Source: CALAEC01 sp050692915 | GTDB lineage: Bacteria; Actinomycetota; UBA4738; CALAEC01 | Length of the DNA: 20,666 bases | NCBI GenBank assembly: GCA_050692915.1 | Contig: JBOGVU010000045.1 | Location: forward strand, 1 to 20,666 | Reading direction: 5' to 3' | Shown: positions 17,860-20,666 of the stretch, piece after piece | Position numbering within the stretch: the stretch's first letter is position 1 | How the letters are laid out: each line of letters opens with the position of its first letter | Made by a program: the position numbers and the translations under genes | Notes under the pieces: model-generated | Seen by the model: the letters and a program-made list of their open reading frames with translations, nothing else | Told to the model about the DNA's origin: nothing | Databases searched by the model: none

Positions 17860-19056
17860 TTATCCCGGCCGGCCGGCCGCGACCTGCTCCCCGCGCGCCG
17901 CCAGCAGCGCGATGGGGATCGCCAGCAGGGCCAGCGCGGCGATGGCCACCGCCAGGAGCCCCGTGACCTGGAGCAGGGCGGCGCCCGACAGCACCCCGGT
18001 CGCTGCCGAGAGCGCGGCCACCAGGTCCATCAGTCCCAGCGCGCCGGCCCGCTCCGTCGGTCCGGCCAGGTCACTGATCACAGCGGTGGACCCGATGTAG
18101 GAGAAGGACCACCCCACCCCGATCAGGAGCAGGCCCGCCGACGGCAGGACGGTCGAGCCCTCCGGGACGGCCAGCAGGACGCCCGCCGCCGTGAGGGCGA
18201 TCCCGACCAGGAGCCCCGGCCGGCGGCCCCACCGATCGAGGGCCGCCCCCACCACCGAAGAGAACGCGAACATCCCGGCGAGGTGGAGGCTGATCACGAG
18301 CGAGACCGTGATCTCCGAGGACCCGTGGCTGTGGAGCACGACCGGGATCACGCTCATGAAGGTGACCATCGCCACCTGGACCACCACGATGCTCGCCACG
18401 GCGGCCCGGGCGGGGGGGAGCCGGAGGATCTCGATGGGGCGGCGGATCCCCGCCGCCACCTCCCCGCCGACCGCCAGCTCACGGGGATCGGGCCGCATCG
18501 ACAGGACCAGCCCCAGCGCCCCCGTCGCCAGGACCGGCACGAGCAGCCACGGCACGACCAGGGGGTTCTCGACGCCCGCGCCGGCGGCCACCGAGTGGAC
18601 GGCCCCGGCCAGGGGAGGACCACCGACCGCGCCGATCGTGCCGGCCACCAGGAGCCTTCCCACGGCGCGGCCGCGGCGATCCGCCGGATACATGTCGGCC
18701 ACGGCCGCCCGGCCCAGGAGGGCAGTCCCCGCGCCCGCCCCCAGGACCACGGCGCTCACCATGAGGCCCGTCGTCGAGGCCGAGGCCACAGAGATCGCGG
18801 CCAGCCCGCCACCCAGGCCGAGCACCACGTATCCCCCGGCCAGCCCGGGCCGGCGCCCCATCCGATCCATGAACCGCCCGGAGATCCTGGCGCCGGCCGC
18901 GAGTGCCAGCGAGTACACGCCGAACAGCACCGCGGCCGAGCTCTCCCGGCCGCTGAGCTCGAACACGGAGATCGGGCCGAACGTGGCCACGGCGCCGAGG
19001 GCGCCCCACAGCGCGACCTGGGCGGTGGCCAGCAGGCCGGTGTTGCGGGCGACCAT
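17860..19056 (-). CDS. Major facilitator superfamily transporter
   Basis: The protein has 398 residues and about twelve hydrophobic segments in two halves of six. Motif A appears between segments 2 and 3 as GRFMDRMGRRP (60-70) and again in the second half as GAALDRWGRRP. Many Gly/Ala-rich helices (for example LGLGGGLAAISVASASTTGLM) fit the drug/H+ antiporter-like branch, but the substrate is not visible. The start at ATG 19056 has no strong ribosome site. It is 47 bp after the response regulator gene and 48 bp before secA, on the same strand; its presence inside this backbone is not something the surrounding genes explain. Confidence 0.85.
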   Translation of the reverse strand: MVARNTGLLATAQVALWGALGAVATFGPISVFELSGRESSAAVLFGVYSLALAAGARISGRFMDRMGRRPGLAGGYVVLGLGGGLAAISVASASTTGLMVSAVVLGAGAGTALLGRAAVADMYPADRRGRAVGRLLVAGTIGAVGGPPLAGAVHSVAAGAGVENPLVVPWLLVPVLATGALGLVLSMRPDPRELAVGGEVAAGIRRPIEILRLPPARAAVASIVVVQVAMVTFMSVIPVVLHSHGSSEITVSLVISLHLAGMFAFSSVVGAALDRWGRRPGLLVGIALTAAGVLLAVPEGSTVLPSAGLLLIGVGWSFSYIGSTAVISDLAGPTERAGALGLMDLVAALSAATGVLSGAALLQVTGLLAVAIAALALLAIPIALLAARGEQVAAGRPG

Positions 19057-19103
19057 ACGGTCGCGGGCATCGGGTGGTGCGGCCAGTCCCCCTCCCCCCA
19101 GGG

Positions 19104-19784
19104 CTACTTGATGTCGAGAAGCTTCTCCCGGACCGCGTAGATCACGGCCTCCATCCGGGAGTGGAGCTGGAGCTTCTCCAGGATGTTCCGGATGTGGTTC
19201 TTGACGGTGTTTTCGGAGATGAACAGCTCCCCGGCGATGTCGCGGTTCCCCTTCCCCTGGGCCACCAGGCTCAGGACCTCGAGCTCCCGGTCGGTCAGCC
19301 GGGGCGGGGCCAGCGGCTGGCGGTCGTCCTCGCGCTTCGTCATGGCCTGGAACTCGGTCAGGAGCTTCGATGCCATGGCCGGGGAGATCCGGGAATGGCC
19401 CTGCATCACGGAGCGGATCGAGTCGGCGACCTCCTCGGACGAGATCTCCTTCAGGAGGTAGCCGGACGCGCCGGCCTTGATCGAGTCGTACAGGTCCGCC
19501 TCCTCGTCGCTGTTCGTCAGGACCAGGATCTTCACGTGGGGGAGCTGCTCCTTGATCTTCTGGGTGGCCTCGATCCCGGAGCGGCGAGGCATCCGAACGT
19601 CCATGAGCACCACATCGGGCATGAGCTCGGCGGCGCGGTCGACGGCCTGATCCCCGTCATGGGCCTCGCCGACCACCTCGATGTCGGGCTCGTTGTCGAG
19701 GACCATCTCCAGGCCGCGTCGGAACAGGGCGTGGTCGTCGGCGATCAGGACTCGAAGCCGCTCGCTGGCGGGCTCTCCCGTCAC
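19104..19784 (-). CDS. NarL/FixJ-type response regulator
   Basis: The protein has 226 residues. The receiver domain (about 10-128) has acidic D16-D17, phospho-acceptor D62 (LMDVRMP), T90 and K112. A linker of about 30 residues (RISPAMASKLLTEFQ, then a Arg/Glu/Pro part) leads to a LuxR-type helix-turn-helix at about 162-222 (LTDRELEVLSLVAQGKGNRDIAGEL and ENTVKNHIRNILEKL). It should bind DNA after phosphorylation; no sensor kinase gene is in the window, so it is an orphan here. The start is GTG 19784 with GGAG 8 nt upstream. It is 5 bp downstream of hpf, so both are likely on one message. Confidence 0.92.
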   Translation of the reverse strand: MTGEPASERLRVLIADDHALFRRGLEMVLDNEPDIEVVGEAHDGDQAVDRAAELMPDVVLMDVRMPRRSGIEATQKIKEQLPHVKILVLTNSDEEADLYDSIKAGASGYLLKEISSEEVADSIRSVMQGHSRISPAMASKLLTEFQAMTKREDDRQPLAPPRLTDRELEVLSLVAQGKGNRDIAGELFISENTVKNHIRNILEKLQLHSRMEAVIYAVREKLLDIK

Positions 19785-19789
19785 GTCGT

Positions 19790-20155
19790 CTACTCCGGTT
19801 CAGGCGGCGGGCTCGACGTACGGCGCGATTTTACCCTGGACGCCCAGGTGAGCAGGCGGCTTCGGCGTCGCCGATGGTCCTCGGTGATCTGGCGCTCCAG
19901 TCGGTCCACTACCCGGTCCACGGCGGCCTCCACGTCCTGTCCGCTCGCCGAAGCCCGGTAGGTGCGGCGCCCCGACCGTGCCGATGCGGCCACCCGGTGG
20001 CCGCCGCCGATCCGCCCTCGCGTCTCCCTGATGACTTCGACCTCCACCCGGTCCAGGCGGCCGTCGAATCGGCTGAGCCGCCCGATCTTCCGCTCCACGA
20101 GGCCGCGGGTCTGGCCGGTGACCCGGTCGCCTCTCCCTTTCACCACGAGGTCCAT
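19790..20155 (-). CDS. hpf: Ribosome hibernation factor HPF/RaiA (short form)
   Basis: The protein has 121 residues and consists of the S30AE/RaiA domain only: MDLVVKGRGDRVTGQTRGLVERKIGRLSRF, a VEVEV strand and YRASASGQDVEAAVDRVVDRLERQITEDHRRRR. It would sit in the decoding site of the small subunit and idle ribosomes in stationary phase. It lacks the C-terminal dimerisation domain of long HPF, which is common in Actinomycetota; the downstream gene begins only 5 bp later, leaving no room for a frameshifted extension. The tail is Arg-rich and ends in PPPEPE. I chose ATG 20155 because GGAGGAGG lies 5 nt upstream; an ATG-like start at 20218 would add 21 residues unlike the family. Confidence 0.9.
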   Translation of the reverse strand: MDLVVKGRGDRVTGQTRGLVERKIGRLSRFDGRLDRVEVEVIRETRGRIGGGHRVAASARSGRRTYRASASGQDVEAAVDRVVDRLERQITEDHRRRRSRLLTWASRVKSRRTSSPPPEPE

Positions 20156-20178
20156 GGGCGCCTCCTCCCCAACGGAGC

Positions 20179-20205
20179 GGGGGACCGGGACATGCCCGGC
20201 CCCCC
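20179..20205 (-). promoter_or_regulatory. Strong hairpin directly upstream of the hpf ribosome site
   Basis: An 11-bp stem (20179-20189 with 20195-20205, one G-U pair in the transcript) around a 5-nt loop. It ends about 10 nt before the GGAGGAGG ribosome site. No U-run follows, so it may affect translation or mark the end of the upstream RNA rather than terminate transcription. Confidence 0.5.
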
Positions 20206-20259
20206 GATGGGCTCGCACCTGGCTGACCTGGTCTTTGCCCCCACACTCGCCTGCCGAGG

Positions 20260-20443
20260 GGTTCGCCGCCCGAAGGACGGCTTAGCTCCTTCTCCCGGCT
20301 CGGGGCCGGGGCAGGACTTACATCTAAGCCGCACCATGCTCAGCAACCAAAGGTCGCCTTACGTGGGTCGTTTCGCCTGCGGCTGGCGTCGACTACCGGG
20401 GGAACATCCCCCGGGCAACCACAGACCCAGGCTCAAGCCCGGA
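20260..20443 (-). ncRNA. Structured RNA between comF and hpf, likely a raiA-motif RNA
   Basis: raiA-motif RNAs are large noncoding RNAs of Firmicutes and Actinobacteria, typically found near raiA/hpf and comF. The location here fits exactly. On the minus strand I see: a 6-bp CCGGGC/GCCUGG hairpin after the comF stop; TGGGTC (20429-20424) pairing with GACCCA (20369-20364), enclosing a 7-bp stem (20396-20402 with 20408-20414) and a CGCC/GGCG hairpin (20374-20388); a 7-bp GGCGACC/GGTTGCT hairpin (20342-20358); and CGGCTTAG (20331-20324) pairing with CTAAGCCG (20285-20278) around a CCCGGC/GCCGGG hairpin (20294-20310). Purine-rich single-stranded parts (GAGCATGG, TTAGATGTAAG) look conserved. The exact ends are estimated, and I cannot run a covariance model. 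Confidence 0.65.
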
Positions 20444-20444
20444 C

Positions 20445-20666
20445 CTATGGTACTCGCGCGGTCGCCGGGGAACCACTCCCCAGGCAGCGGGCCGGGACGG
20501 GGCCGCCGAGGGATCGGGCCGCGGTCAGGACCGTGACCCGTCTGGCGCCGGCGCGGCGAAGGGCCCGGGCGCACGCCGAGGCGGTGGCGCCGGTGGTCAG
20601 GACGTCGTCGATAAGGAGGACCCGCCCACGGACGGACCCACGGGCGGCGAACGCACCCCCGAGCGC
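20445..20666 (-). CDS. comF: ComF family phosphoribosyltransferase-like protein, C-terminal end (5' truncated by window)
   Basis: The last 73 residues and the TAG stop (20447-20445) are present; the gene continues beyond the window. The visible part has the PRPP-binding loop VLLIDDVLTTGATASACARAL and then RRVTVLTAAR, where ComF proteins normally end. About 22 Gly/Pro/Ser-rich residues follow, so the tail is longer than usual. ComF proteins are linked to DNA uptake or handling of phosphoribosyl compounds. The zinc-finger N-terminus would be upstream. The end of the gene runs directly into the structured RNA, and one of its hairpins lies within the last codons. Confidence 0.85.
   Translation of the reverse strand, partial: ALGGAFAARGSVRGRVLLIDDVLTTGATASACARALRRAGARRVTVLTAARSLGGPVPARCLGSGSPATARVP

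Overview
The window is high-GC (roughly 70 percent) bacterial chromosome. Most genes lie on the minus strand, so the main operons read from the right end to the left. The order comF, hpf/raiA, secA, prfB, ftsE, ftsX, a coiled-coil M23 hydrolase, smpB, ssrA is a conserved Actinomycetota backbone. With the RskA-type anti-sigma factor and GTG starts, this points to an actinobacterium, probably from an uncultured or deep lineage. I cannot name the class from the sequence alone.

Layout from right to left. 20666-19104: the end of comF, a structured RNA that I read as a raiA-motif RNA, a short ribosome hibernation factor, and a NarL-type response regulator. 19056-12225: an MFS transporter, secA, prfB (with its programmed +1 frameshift intact) and a split transketolase pair. 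12224-10657: a stand-alone unit with a sigma70-type promoter, a structured leader of about 175 nt, a secreted beta-propeller/RTX protein and a strong terminator. 10640-6893: a promoter, ftsE-ftsX, the M23 hydrolase likely activated by FtsEX, smpB and tmRNA (a 9-residue tag, with all key elements readable). 6862-5905: two small predicted lipoproteins that converge. 5829-233: an ECF sigma factor, its RskA-like anti-sigma factor, a secreted DUF4331 protein, a TPR protein and a NicO/HupE-type metal permease. 223-1: the 3' end of an MBL-fold hydrolase.

The most interesting part is the left-hand operon. The same bipartite motif (CCATCC, 15 nt, CCGAA) sits directly upstream of the sigma gene and again upstream of the DUF4331 gene, with identical spacing and extra shared flanking bases. 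This looks like a self-controlled ECF regulon, with the sigma factor driving its own operon and a second internal promoter for the envelope and metal genes. The right-hand end adds a second point of interest: a large folded RNA between comF and hpf.
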